From positions 1 to 47,069 of the forward strand of contig DDTN01000038.1 of assembly GCA_002344355.1 (NCBI GenBank): a DNA stretch of 47,069 bases, in the 5' to 3' direction. The notes under the pieces are model-generated. The model was not told the DNA's origin. It worked only from the letters and a program-made list of their open reading frames with translations, and did no database searches. The position numbers and the translations under genes are program-made. Source of the DNA: Proteobacteria bacterium UBA2363 (GTDB lineage Bacteria > Pseudomonadota > Gammaproteobacteria > Xanthomonadales > UBA2363). Positions 1-9,308 of the stretch are shown in pieces (the stretch's first letter is position 1; every line of letters starts with the position of its first letter).

Positions 1-17
1 GCGGGGCGTTTTCTTTG
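1..17 (+). terminator. Possible 3' half of a terminator cut by the window edge
   Basis: The window opens with a G/C-rich run followed by TTTTCTTT, an unusual T-rich tract in this DNA. This looks like the 3' arm and U-tract of an intrinsic terminator whose 5' arm lies outside the window, so a plus-strand gene may end just before base 1. The 5' arm is not visible. I see no gene between here and the stop codon of aidB. Confidence 0.3.
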
Positions 18-166
18 GGCGGCAACCAGGCTCGCCGGTCCTTCGCTGTGCATCGACACCCCGGCAAGCCCGGCCACGGCAGGCAGCAACCAGCGGGCGA
101 CCCTCATCGTCACGCCAACGCGCCAGCCCCCGCCAGGCCACGGCCATCGGCGGATGCATGCTTGGC

Positions 167-1795
167 TCAGGAAGCGGGCAGCGCCCGTTCCAGGATGGCC
201 TGCAGCGGCGTCGAGGCCGGCAACTGGCCATGACAGCCGCCGGGGCCGGCGAGACGAGCGGCCACGAACGCGCTGGCCACCTCCGCCGGCGCCTGCGCGT
301 ACAGAAGGCCGGCCTGGAGCAGTTGCGCCAGGGTCGCCGTCAGGACGCGCGCCGAAGCTTCCAGGCGATCGCCCGCCGCCGACTGCAGGAGCGACCGGCA
401 CGCCTGCAGGCGCTCCCTGGCCACCGGGAACTCGGCCGCCAGGGGCGCCAGGACCCCCTCCACGACGGCCAGGGCGGCCGGATCGCGCAGTGCCCGGAGC
501 AGGTCCAGGCACTGGATGTTGCCGCACCCCTCCCAGATCGAGTTGAGCGGCGCCTCGCGGTAGAGCCGCGCCATCGGTCCTTCCTCGACATAGCCGATGC
601 CGCCCAGGCACTCCAGCGCCTCGTTGACCAGCATCGGCGCCCGCTTGCAGATCCAGAACTTGCCGATCGGCGTCAGTAACCGCGCCAGGGCCGCCTCGGC
701 GGGATCGACGGCTGCGGCGTCGATGGCGGCAGCGCAGCGCAGTGACAGGCGCATCGCCGCTTCCGATTCCAGCGCCAGGTCGGCCAGCACCGCCGCCATC
801 AGCGGTTGCCGGATGAGCAGCCGCCCGAAGGCCTGCCTGTTCCGGGTGTGGTGCAGTGCCTGGAACAGCGCCTGGCGCATCAGGGCGGCCGATCCCACCA
901 TGCAGTCCAGGCGGGTCAGCGCCACCATCTGCAGGATGGTCGCGATCCCGCGGCCTTCCTCGCCGATCCGCCAGGCCAATGCCTGCTCGAATTCGGCCTC
1001 GGACGAGGCATTGGCATGGTTGCCGAGTTTGTCCTTTAGGCGCATCAGGCGCAGGCCGTTGCGCTCGCTCGCGTCCCGCCAGCGGGGCAGAAGGAAGCAG
1101 CTCAGCCCGCCATCGGCCTGGGCCAGGACGATGAAGGCGTCCGACATCGGCGCCGAGAAGAACCATTTGTGGCCGGTGAGCAGGTAGCTGCCGTCGGCCT
1201 GCCGCTCCGCGCGCGTGGCGTTGCTGCGTACGTCCGAGCCGCCCTGCTTCTCGGTCATGCCCATGCCGATCAGCAGCCCCTGCTTGTCACCATGGTGTGC
1301 GTCCGTCGGGTCGTAGGTGGCCGACAGCGCTCCGCGCAGCCAGTCCTCGCCCATCGCGCCGGCCTGGCGAAGCACCGGGATGGCGGCGTAGGTCATGGTC
1401 AGCGGGCAGTTGCTGCCCGGTTCCGCCTGGTGGTGCAGGTACTCCATCGCCGCCCGCGCCACATGCGCCCCAGCGCGGCCGTTCCGCCAGGGCGCGCAGT
1501 GCAGGCCATGACCGACCGCGATCGACATGACCTCGTGGTAGGCGCGGTCGTACTCGACGAAATCGATCCGGTGTCCGTAGCGGTCGTGGCTGTGCAGCCG
1601 GGGCCGGTTGCGGGCGGCCACTTCGCCCAGCGCCATCAGTTCGCCGCCGGCCAGGGCGCCGTAGGCATCCAGATCCGGTTCCGCCCAGGCCGCGCCATGG
1701 GCGGCCACCGCCTGGGCGAGTGGCCGGTCGGCGCGATAGAGGTTCAACGCCGGGAACGGGGGCGGCTGGTTGGTCACCTGATGGCTTGCCGCCAC
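167..1795 (-). CDS. aidB: AidB-type acyl-CoA dehydrogenase homologue
   Basis: Flavoprotein of the acyl-CoA dehydrogenase superfamily, AidB subgroup. In E. coli this FAD protein belongs to the Ada adaptive response to alkylation, binds DNA and has weak isovaleryl-CoA dehydrogenase activity. The 542-residue length equals E. coli AidB (541). Strongly family-like stretches are CPLTMTYAA, GLLIGMGMTEKQGGSDVRSN, TGHKWFFSAP, RLKDKLGNHANASSE and ECLGGIGYVEEG. The GTG at 1795 gives a good full-length fit; a second GTG at 1777 would shorten it by six residues. It begins 10 bp after the S9 peptidase stop on the same strand, so the two are probably co-transcribed. No Ada box was recognised. Family assignment is secure; the DNA-protection role is inferred from E. 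coli. Confidence 0.9.
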   Translation of the reverse strand: MAASHQVTNQPPPFPALNLYRADRPLAQAVAAHGAAWAEPDLDAYGALAGGELMALGEVAARNRPRLHSHDRYGHRIDFVEYDRAYHEVMSIAVGHGLHCAPWRNGRAGAHVARAAMEYLHHQAEPGSNCPLTMTYAAIPVLRQAGAMGEDWLRGALSATYDPTDAHHGDKQGLLIGMGMTEKQGGSDVRSNATRAERQADGSYLLTGHKWFFSAPMSDAFIVLAQADGGLSCFLLPRWRDASERNGLRLMRLKDKLGNHANASSEAEFEQALAWRIGEEGRGIATILQMVALTRLDCMVGSAALMRQALFQALHHTRNRQAFGRLLIRQPLMAAVLADLALESEAAMRLSLRCAAAIDAAAVDPAEAALARLLTPIGKFWICKRAPMLVNEALECLGGIGYVEEGPMARLYREAPLNSIWEGCGNIQCLDLLRALRDPAALAVVEGVLAPLAAEFPVARERLQACRSLLQSAAGDRLEASARVLTATLAQLLQAGLLYAQAPAEVASAFVAARLAGPGGCHGQLPASTPLQAILERALPAS

Positions 1796-1805
1796 CGGCC
1801 CGTCC

Positions 1806-4172
1806 TCAGGGCACGCCGCGCAGGTTGCGCTCGAACAGCTTCAGCACCCGGCGGTACTGGTCCAGCCAGCTTTCCGGATGGACGTAGCCGTGCCGCTCCA
1901 GCGGGTAACTGGCCAGCTCCCAGTCCTCCTTGCGCAGTTCGATCAGCCGCTGCGCCAGCATCACCGCATCCTGGTAGAAGACGTTGTCGTCCATCATGCC
2001 GTGCGCTATCAGCAGGTGGCCGCGCAGGTTCTCCGCGTATTCGATGGGCGAGCTGATCCGGTGCGCTTCCGGATCGACGTCCGGGGTGTTCAGGATGTTG
2101 GCGGTGTAGCCGTGGTTGTAGTGGCGCCAGTCGGTGACCGGGCGCAGCGCGGCGCCGGCATGGAACCGGTCGGGCTCGCGGAACAGGGCCATCAGCGCCA
2201 TGAAGCCGCCGTACGAGCCGCCGTACACGCCGACCCGATCCGGATCGCCCTGGTGGTGCTCGACCAGCCAGTCGAGGCCGTCGACCAGGTCCTCGAGCTC
2301 CGGATGGCCCATGCGCCGGTAGATCGCGGTGCGCCAGTCCCGGCCGTATCCGGCTGAGGCACGGAAGTCCATGTCGAGCACGATGTAGCCGCGTTCCACC
2401 AGCAGGTGGTGGAACATCTGCTCGCGGTAATACTGCGGGAACCGGTGATGGCTGTTCTGCAGGTAGCCGGCGCCGTGCACGAACAGCACGATCGGGTAGC
2501 GCCGGCCCGGCTCCATCCGGGCCGGCCGGTACAGCTTCGACCAGACCGGTTCCGCCTGGTGGCTGGACGGCACGCCGACCACTTCCATGGCCGGCCATTC
2601 GATCGCCCGGTAGGTATCGGTACGGGTGTCGGTCAGCGTGCGCAGGGCGCGGTCGCCCAGATCCAGCACCGCGAGCTGGGTCGGCACGTGGGTAGACGAA
2701 TGGAGGACCAGCGCCCGCCGCTGATCGGGCGAGATCACGAAGCGTTCGACGCCCCGCAGTTCGGTCAACCGGCGCGGGGTGCCGCCGGCGACCGGGACTT
2801 CGTAGAGGTCGAACGCGGTCGGGTGCTCGACATTGCCGACGAACAGCAGGCGCCGGCCGTCGGCGAGCAGCTGCGGCGACTGCGCCTCGAACCGGCCCCG
2901 GGTCAGCGCCCGCGCGCTCTCCGAGCCCGCCGCGGTCACGTAGAGGTGGCCGTGACCGCTGCGCTCGCTCTGGAACCACAGCTCGCGGCTGTCCGGCAGC
3001 CAGCCGAACTCGTTGAAGGTCCATCCGATCCAGGCTTCGTCGGTGAGCCTGTCCACGACCGAGAACGCGGCGCCGTCGCGTTGCGGCGCCAGGGTCAGCA
3101 GCCAGCGGTCCTTGTTGTCGATGGCGCGCAGCATGATCGCCAGCCGGCCGCCATCCGGGCTCCAGCGTGCGGCCAGCATCGCCACGCCCCGCTGCTCGGG
3201 TGCCTTGGCCGCGCCCGGACTGGCCGCGCGCAGTTCGGCGAGCGGATCCTCGGTGATGCCCGGCAGGCCGGCCAGCTCGAGCGGGTGGCGCGCCCGGGCG
3301 CCGAGGTCCAGCAGCTCGATCTGGACGGGCTGCGGCGAGTTGCGGCCCACCCGCGTCCGCACGTCCTCGATCTCGGTGTAACCCGACTCGGTGACGTACA
3401 GGGGCATCTTGCCGCGCTCGCCGCCCTCGGCGGCCTCGGGGGCGGTCGCGATCAGCAGCCAGCGGCCATCGGGCGACGGCTCGCTGGCCAGCAGCCGGCG
3501 ACCCTTGCCCAGGTACCACGGTGCCGGCGCCCGGGTGCCGTCGACGGTGCGCAGGCGCATGTCTTCCTCGCGTTCGGCCTCGCGCTCCGCGCGCTGCCGG
3601 GCCAGGGTCTCGAACAGGCGCAACTGCGTCTGACGCAGGGCGTCGTCCCTGCCGGTCGAGCCGGGTTCGTCCTCCATGCGCAGGTCGGCCAGGGCCTGGC
3701 CCGGCCCGCCGCGGGGATCCAGCAGCAGCCAGCGCTCGCCCGAGCGCGCCAGCACGCGGCCATCGAGCATGAAGCGCGGATCCGCCAGGCCATCGACGCC
3801 ACGGCTCAGCTGGACCAGGCGGCCACTGCGCAGCTCGCGCAGGAACAGGTCGCCCTGGCGCAGGAACAGCGCCCTGCGCCGGTCGCGGTCGAAGACCGGC
3901 GACGGACCATCGAGGGACGCCAGGCGGTCGTCGCCGACCGCGCCATCGCGGCCGCTGCGCAGGTCGATCGCATGGGTGGCGCGCAAGGGGCTGCCGGGTC
4001 GCTTGATCCGGTACAGCGCGTCGCGGCCGTCCAGGCTCCACCACGCTTCCTCCACCGGCGGCCCGATCCAGTCCGGGTGCTCCATTATCTGTTCGAGTCC
4101 GGGCAGCCCGGCGTGCGCGGGGGCGGAAGCGAGGGCGAAAAGGGCAGCCAGCAGGAGAGCGGGTCTTCGCAT
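1806..4172 (-). CDS. Secreted S9-family prolyl oligopeptidase/dipeptidyl peptidase
   Basis: Serine peptidase of the alpha/beta-hydrolase S9 family (DPP/acylaminoacyl-peptidase-like), 788 residues. The chosen ATG gives a clear signal peptide (MRRPALLLAALFALASAPAHA), so a periplasmic or secreted location is expected; upstream in-frame codons are not homologous-looking. The N-terminal two thirds are beta-propeller-like with repeated SPDGxxL blades. The C-terminal catalytic domain has the nucleophile in GVYGGSYGGF (Ser653), the acid in HGMMDDNV (Asp728) and His761 in ERHGYVHPES. The arrangement fits exopeptidases that clear proline-containing or N-terminal dipeptides. It lies directly upstream of aidB, and the divergent intergenic region separates it from the ankyrin gene. 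Substrate preference cannot be read from the sequence. Confidence 0.9.
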   Translation of the reverse strand: MRRPALLLAALFALASAPAHAGLPGLEQIMEHPDWIGPPVEEAWWSLDGRDALYRIKRPGSPLRATHAIDLRSGRDGAVGDDRLASLDGPSPVFDRDRRRALFLRQGDLFLRELRSGRLVQLSRGVDGLADPRFMLDGRVLARSGERWLLLDPRGGPGQALADLRMEDEPGSTGRDDALRQTQLRLFETLARQRAEREAEREEDMRLRTVDGTRAPAPWYLGKGRRLLASEPSPDGRWLLIATAPEAAEGGERGKMPLYVTESGYTEIEDVRTRVGRNSPQPVQIELLDLGARARHPLELAGLPGITEDPLAELRAASPGAAKAPEQRGVAMLAARWSPDGGRLAIMLRAIDNKDRWLLTLAPQRDGAAFSVVDRLTDEAWIGWTFNEFGWLPDSRELWFQSERSGHGHLYVTAAGSESARALTRGRFEAQSPQLLADGRRLLFVGNVEHPTAFDLYEVPVAGGTPRRLTELRGVERFVISPDQRRALVLHSSTHVPTQLAVLDLGDRALRTLTDTRTDTYRAIEWPAMEVVGVPSSHQAEPVWSKLYRPARMEPGRRYPIVLFVHGAGYLQNSHHRFPQYYREQMFHHLLVERGYIVLDMDFRASAGYGRDWRTAIYRRMGHPELEDLVDGLDWLVEHHQGDPDRVGVYGGSYGGFMALMALFREPDRFHAGAALRPVTDWRHYNHGYTANILNTPDVDPEAHRISSPIEYAENLRGHLLIAHGMMDDNVFYQDAVMLAQRLIELRKEDWELASYPLERHGYVHPESWLDQYRRVLKLFERNLRGVP

Positions 4173-4342
4173 CGGGGTCGTGGTCCGGGTGGGATGGCCG
4201 CAGGATAGGACAAGGCAGCCGACAGGTCCGACGCGCCGCCGCATCGCCGCGCCCATCGGCCGCGGGCGACGGAGCCGCGGCCTGCTGCAGCGCTGCTGCT
4301 GGCTGGTTCGATTCCGGCCGAGAGGTTCGGGCCAATCCCGGC

Positions 4343-4348
4343 TAGACT
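4343..4348 (+). promoter_or_regulatory. Candidate -10 element of the ankyrin gene
   Basis: TAGACT, preceded by GGC, ends 7 bp before the ATG of the ankyrin gene. If it is the -10 box, the start point falls on or next to the ATG and the mRNA is leaderless, which agrees with the lack of a Shine-Dalgarno sequence. No convincing -35 is visible, so this is a weak call. Confidence 0.3.
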
Positions 4349-4355
4349 GCGCGCC

Positions 4356-7300
4356 ATGGTCGTTCCTGCCGTTCCGGACCGGGTGCCCCGAGCCATCGCG
4401 TTGTTCGGTGTCCTGGCCGGCGCCACGGTCGCAGTGTCGTTGCCCTACCTGCTCGAACCGCCGCTGGCGTTCATCCTGGCCTTCGCCTGCTGGGCCGCGG
4501 CGCTCGCGATCCTGCCGGCGGTGTCGGTCCCGCCCGTGCGGATCGCCAGCGCAGCCCGCCTGATGCTTGCCCATGCCGGCCTGCTGGCGGCCCTGCTGGC
4601 CCCCGCCCTGTGGTGGTGGTCGAATGCGGCCTCCCTGTCCGCCGCCCTGGCCATCGCCCTGGCACTGACGCTGGCCGTCGTGCTGGTGCTGCCGTCATGG
4701 CCCGCCCTCGCCCTGCTGCGGGCCGGTGCCATCGAGGGCATCGACGCGCGCACGGCGCTGGCCCGGGCGAGAGCGATGACCGCCCACGACGAAGCCATGG
4801 TCTGGCGGGGCCTGCCGCCGATGATGCTCCAGGTGCTGGCCCTGGCGGCGCCCGTGCTGCTGGCCTCGGCGTCGGCGAGGGCCGCGGGTTGGCCGGTGCC
4901 GCTGGCGGTCGCCGGCGCGGGCCTGGTGCTGGCGCTCGCGGCCCAGCGCCTGCAGGTCGGCAAGCTTCCGTCGGCGCAGCCGGAGACGCGCGGCGATCCC
5001 GCACCGGCGCCGCCGGTGCCCGCGGATGCCGGCGAGCGCACCTGGCTGCTGCGCCAGGTCCTGCGCGCCGGCGACGTCGACCACGCGCTGACCCTGCTGG
5101 CCGCAGGAGTCGACGTGCTTGCGCCGGCCTGGCCGGACGAGCCCGACCAGCGTTGCGCCCTGATCGTCGCGGCCGGCATGAACGACTCGCGTCCCTTGCG
5201 TGCGATGCTGGCCGCCGGCATCGATGTCAATCATCCGGCCCAGGGCCTGACGCCGCTGCTGGCGGCGACCAGGGGCAGCTACTACGGGCGTCCGGAAACC
5301 GTGCTGGCGCTGGTCGCCAACGGCGCCGACCCGACGGCCCGCTGCCCGGAAGGACGAACGCCGCTGCACCATGCCGCGCTGAGCGTCGATCCGGCTGTCG
5401 CCGCCACCCTGCTCGATGCCGGCGCCGCGCTCGACGCGATCGACGGGGAAGGGCACACCCCGCTGTCCCTGGCCTGCTCGGTGGGCAACGCCGCGGTCGT
5501 CCGGCTGTGCCTGGAGCGCCATGCGGCCCTGGCGCCGGCGGGGGCGATGCCGGCGTTGGCGGCGGCCGCGCAGGCGCGCGACGGCGATCCCCGGATCCTG
5601 GGCTGGCTGCTGCAGGCGAAGGCACCGCTCGCCGCCACCGATGGCGAGGGCTGGACCGCCCTGCACCACGCCGCCGCTGCCGGCAACCGCCTCGCCGCCG
5701 AGCGGCTGGTCGACGCCGGCGCCAACGTCGGTGCCCGCGACCATCGCGGCCGGACCCCGCTGCACCTGGCATGGCTGGCCGCAGACGCCGAACCGGCCCT
5801 GTGCGAGCACCTGTTGCGGGCCGGCGCCGATGCCGACGTCGCCGACCACGAAGGGACCACGCCGCGTGCCCTGCAGGCGGCCCGGTCGCCCCAGCCGACC
5901 TTGCCGCTGGCCGTCGGCGCGACCGCCAGCAGCGCCGAGCAGGGCGAGGCGCTGCTGGCCGCCGGCCAGGCGACGGCGCTGGCCGAGTGGCTGTCGGGTG
6001 CCGGCGAAGCCGAGCGCGCCCATCTGGCGCTGGCCGCCGCCCGGCTCGGCGCCCGCCGGGCCCTGGCCGACGCCCTCGCCCGTCCCCTGCCGGCGGATGC
6101 CGTCGCCGCCAGCGGCCAGCCGCTGCTGGCGGCGGCCCTGGCCGATCCCGAGCCGTCCATCCAGTTGCTGCACGCCCTGCCGTCGGCCGGCGTGAGCGTC
6201 GCCGGGGGCGCGTGGCTGGCGCGGCTGCTGGCCGCTGGCGCCAGCCGTGCCGATCGGCTGGAGCCGGTGGCCCTGGCCTGGCTGGACGCCGGCGCCGACC
6301 CGTTCGCGTCCTTCGAAGGCGCATCGCCGCTCCTGCTCGCCAGCGCTGCCGGCTGCGAGCGCCTGCTGGCGCGACTGCTGGAGCGGGGTTGCGATCCGCG
6401 CCAGGCCGACCGCGCCGGCCTTACGCCGCTGCACCATGCGCTGCGCCACCATGACGAGCTGGCGCTGCGGCTGGTCTGCCCGCTGCTGGCCGCCGGCGCC
6501 GATCCCGAACAACCCGACTGCGCCGGGGAGACCGCGTTGGCGCAGGCACAGGCCGACGGCCGGGCGGCACTGCTGCCCTGGCTGCGCTGGACCGACTGGA
6601 CGCTGCCGGGGCGCCGGATTTCCGGACACGATCTGGTGGCGGCTGCCGGTGCCGGCGACCTCGCTGCGGTGCGTCGCCTGCGTGGCCTCGGCCTGCCGGT
6701 CGACGGCCGCGACCGGCAGGGCTGCACGGCGCTGATCCGGGCCGCCGGCGGCGGGCATCTCGAGGTGGTCGAGGCGCTGCTGGGTGCCGGCGCCGACCCT
6801 GCGGCGTGCTCGCACTCGGGCATGACGGCGCTGAGTGCGGCGGTGGTTGCCGGTCACGACGCCGTGGTGTCGCGGCTGCTGGCGGCCGGCGTCGACGTCG
6901 AGCAGCGGCTGGCCGGCGACGCCACCGCCCTGGTGATCGCCGCCGCCTGTGGCGCGGTCGCCAGCGTCCGCGCCCTGCTTGCCGCGGGCGCCTCGGTGAT
7001 CGCCCGCGACGGCAGCGGCAATGCGCCCCTGCATGCCGCGGCGGGCTTCGCGTTCGGCAGCCGCGATCCGGCCCGGGTGCGGGCGCTGCTGCTCGATCTG
7101 CTGGCCGCCGGCGCCACGGTCGACGCCAGCAACCATGCCGGCCTTACGCCGCTGCACGTCGCCTGCGGCGCCGCCGCGGCGGCGCCGCCCGACAGCGTCG
7201 GCGTCGAGGCGGCGCTGGACGTGCTGCTGTCGCGCTCTTCCGCGCACGCCATGGTCGACCGCAAGGGGTGCCTGCCCCTGCACTATGCGGCCGCGAACGG

Positions 7301-7481
7301 GCTGGCCGGCAGCGTGCGCCGCCTGGTCGCGCGCGGTGCCGATGCCGGGCAGCGCGACCATGGCGGCTGGAGCGCCCTCGACTACGCGGCCCGCTACGGC
7401 CACGGCGACCTGCTGAGCGATCTGCAGGCGGCCTCAGGAACCCGCGCCGTCGCGCCGGCGGTGCCGCTGCGTCCGGCCTGA
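4356..7481 (+). CDS. Large membrane-anchored ankyrin-repeat protein
   Basis: 1041-residue protein in two parts. Residues 1 to about 205 contain several hydrophobic segments (for example around 10-50, 70-110 and 150-195) that should anchor it in the inner membrane. From about residue 225 to the end it is a long solenoid of roughly twenty ankyrin-type units, with repeated G-x-TPLHxA, LLxAGADP and DxxGxTAL motifs. Ankyrin repeats bind proteins, and the solenoid should sit on one side of the membrane as a scaffold. Some units in the middle (about 500-620) are degenerate. The gene stands alone, with divergent and convergent neighbours. Similar very large ankyrin proteins occur in Xanthomonadales; no biochemical function is evident here. 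Confidence 0.85.
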   Translation: MVVPAVPDRVPRAIALFGVLAGATVAVSLPYLLEPPLAFILAFACWAAALAILPAVSVPPVRIASAARLMLAHAGLLAALLAPALWWWSNAASLSAALAIALALTLAVVLVLPSWPALALLRAGAIEGIDARTALARARAMTAHDEAMVWRGLPPMMLQVLALAAPVLLASASARAAGWPVPLAVAGAGLVLALAAQRLQVGKLPSAQPETRGDPAPAPPVPADAGERTWLLRQVLRAGDVDHALTLLAAGVDVLAPAWPDEPDQRCALIVAAGMNDSRPLRAMLAAGIDVNHPAQGLTPLLAATRGSYYGRPETVLALVANGADPTARCPEGRTPLHHAALSVDPAVAATLLDAGAALDAIDGEGHTPLSLACSVGNAAVVRLCLERHAALAPAGAMPALAAAAQARDGDPRILGWLLQAKAPLAATDGEGWTALHHAAAAGNRLAAERLVDAGANVGARDHRGRTPLHLAWLAADAEPALCEHLLRAGADADVADHEGTTPRALQAARSPQPTLPLAVGATASSAEQGEALLAAGQATALAEWLSGAGEAERAHLALAAARLGARRALADALARPLPADAVAASGQPLLAAALADPEPSIQLLHALPSAGVSVAGGAWLARLLAAGASRADRLEPVALAWLDAGADPFASFEGASPLLLASAAGCERLLARLLERGCDPRQADRAGLTPLHHALRHHDELALRLVCPLLAAGADPEQPDCAGETALAQAQADGRAALLPWLRWTDWTLPGRRISGHDLVAAAGAGDLAAVRRLRGLGLPVDGRDRQGCTALIRAAGGGHLEVVEALLGAGADPAACSHSGMTALSAAVVAGHDAVVSRLLAAGVDVEQRLAGDATALVIAAACGAVASVRALLAAGASVIARDGSGNAPLHAAAGFAFGSRDPARVRALLLDLLAAGATVDASNHAGLTPLHVACGAAAAAPPDSVGVEAALDVLLSRSSAHAMVDRKGCLPLHYAAANGLAGSVRRLVARGADAGQRDHGGWSALDYAARYGHGDLLSDLQAASGTRAVAPAVPLRPA

Positions 7482-7569
7482 CTCCCCGCGTCTGGCCGCG
7501 TCGTCACGCCGGTCTCGCCACCCTTGCCGGGGTCTGGCGGCGCTCCCGGCGGCTGCCGGATTCCCTGGC

Positions 7570-9057
7570 TCAGTCCTCGCCACCGCGATGCGCAGGGACG
7601 CCCGCGGCGTCCGAGGCCAGCGACGCCCCGTCGGCCGACCCTGCCTGCCCGCAGGCACGGTCCAGGAGCGGGCCGGCCAGCGCAAGCACCGCGACCGCCA
7701 GCACCGCCAGCGCCGCGACCGGCGCGCGCCAGCCGGGCAGCAGCTCGCCGATCGGGCCGCCGGCCCGCGATGCCGGAGCGTGCCGTCGAAGCCTCGCCAG
7801 CAGGTGCCCCGCGAACACGCACAGCACCGGCAGCATCGGCACCAGGAACCGGGTCTTGACGTGCAGGCCGCCGAACAGCGCGAGCTGGTAGCCGAGGAAG
7901 GCCAGCAGCAACCAGCTCCAGGGCTTTCGCCAGTCGCGCCAGGCGACCAGGCCGACGGCGGCGAGCGCCAGCAGGGCCAGGTGCCAGCCGCGGGCGAGAT
8001 GGTCCACGGCGGCGACCAGCCAGGGGGTGCGCAGGCTGTACAGGCCGATATGGCCGCGACAGGCCGGCCCGGGCAACTGCGCCGACAGGGTGGTGCGGGC
8101 GTCGAACAGGCGGAAGTACTGGCGGCCGGCCTGGCGCGCCACGGTCGCCGCCAGGCCCTGCGCGCGGACGATGTCGAGGGCCTGCCCGCGCGCGAACCGC
8201 GCCCGTCCCGCGGCATCGTCGGCACTGGCCAGGTAGTCGGCCATGCGCTGCCCGGTCTCGTCGAAGAGATAGTCGCTGCGCCAGCGGTCGCCCAGGCCCA
8301 CCCACAGGTTGAACCAGGACGAGTCGGCGATGGTCGCCCGGCCGGTCTCCTGCCAGCCGCGGTGCAGCACCGGCCCGGTCGCCAGCAGCGCTCCCAGGCC
8401 GAAGGCCGCCAGCGCGGCCAGGCTGCGCCGCGCGGCGCCGCGTTGCCACAGCGCCGGCAGCAGCAGCGGCCAGAAGCCCGCCAGCAGGCTCTTGGCGAGC
8501 AGGCACAGGCCCAGCGTGGCGCCGGCAAGGCCGGCCAGCGCGGTGGCGCCGCCGGCACCGGCGACCCGGCGCCGGCGCACCAGCAGCCAGGCCAGCAGCA
8601 GGCACAGGAACAGGTGCAAGGTTTCCGGCCACAGCCAGGTCGCGAAGGCGATCGTCAGCGGGTTCACCGCCAGCGCGATGCCGGCCCAGTCGGCCGCCGC
8701 GGAATCGCCGGTCAGGGCCAGGCAGCAGCGCTGCAGCAGCAGGCCGGACAGCGCCAGCAGCAGCAACTGCGCCAGTTGCACGGCCAGGATATGGGGGCCG
8801 GCGACGGCATACACCGCCGCCATGAACAGCCCCTGCAGCGGCGGCCAGAGCAGGCGCGGATCGAACCAGTCGCCGCCGGCCAGCACCGACAGCGCCATCG
8901 GCTGGTAGACGGAAGCCTCGTCGCCGGCGAGCTGTTTGGCCTGCGGGAACCAGTACAGGGCCAGCAGTCCGACCGCGAGCAGCAGCCAGACGGCGACCGC
9001 CGCGGTCAGGCGGCGGCGACGGGCAGGCGGAAACGCGGCGGCATCGGGGTCGGACAT
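7570..9057 (-). CDS. GT-C-fold membrane glycosyltransferase, ArnT/PMT-like
   Basis: 495-residue polytopic membrane protein with about ten hydrophobic segments. The first periplasmic loop carries GDEASVYQPMA, an acidic motif in the place used by GT-C-fold enzymes (ArnT, PMT, GT39/GT83) to bind a metal or the polyprenyl-phosphate sugar donor; PLQGLFMAAVY and NPLTIAFATWLWPE are also of that type. It probably moves a sugar from a lipid carrier onto a periplasmic acceptor, either lipid or protein. The ATG follows a short cytoplasmic N-terminus with an Arg cluster (RRRR), which agrees with the positive-inside rule. It is downstream of rho on the same strand but separated by a 251-bp gap with a hairpin, so it is probably a separate unit. 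It converges on the ankyrin gene. Acceptor and donor are unknown. Confidence 0.75.
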   Translation of the reverse strand: MSDPDAAAFPPARRRRLTAAVAVWLLLAVGLLALYWFPQAKQLAGDEASVYQPMALSVLAGGDWFDPRLLWPPLQGLFMAAVYAVAGPHILAVQLAQLLLLALSGLLLQRCCLALTGDSAAADWAGIALAVNPLTIAFATWLWPETLHLFLCLLLAWLLVRRRRVAGAGGATALAGLAGATLGLCLLAKSLLAGFWPLLLPALWQRGAARRSLAALAAFGLGALLATGPVLHRGWQETGRATIADSSWFNLWVGLGDRWRSDYLFDETGQRMADYLASADDAAGRARFARGQALDIVRAQGLAATVARQAGRQYFRLFDARTTLSAQLPGPACRGHIGLYSLRTPWLVAAVDHLARGWHLALLALAAVGLVAWRDWRKPWSWLLLAFLGYQLALFGGLHVKTRFLVPMLPVLCVFAGHLLARLRRHAPASRAGGPIGELLPGWRAPVAALAVLAVAVLALAGPLLDRACGQAGSADGASLASDAAGVPAHRGGED

Positions 9058-9234
9058 GGAGGCGGGGCGGGGAGCGGCACCGGGATCCTAGCCCGAACCC
9101 GCGGGGGCGGCCGGAACCGGGGACGTGGCGGTCGCCCACCGGATCCCTCGGGGGGGGCGTCGCCACCCGGGGCAGGCCGGACGTCCTGACGCCCGCCGAG
9201 CCCTGCCGGAGCCGGCCGGGGCGGTGCGCGGGAG

Positions 9235-9265
9235 GATGCCGGCCGCACGGCGCGCCGCCGGCATC
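9235..9265 (-). terminator. Possible rho-gene terminator hairpin
   Basis: A perfect 9-bp inverted repeat (GATGCCGGC / GCCGGCATC) with a 13-nt spacer that itself contains GGCGCGCC lies 44 bp past the rho stop codon. It has no T-tract. It could equally be a symmetric protein-binding site. Confidence 0.35.
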
Positions 9266-9308
9266 GAGGGCGGTCGCCCGCGCGGCACCGGCCGCCCGGG
9301 CGTCGCGG

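Noticed and set aside
4302..4318. tRNA T-arm look-alike (GCTGG-TTCGATT-CCGGC)
   Set aside because: The stem-loop matches a T-arm, but no acceptor, D or anticodon stem can be paired in the preceding 60-70 bp on this strand, and no CCA or discriminator follows. It lies in the promoter region of the ankyrin gene.
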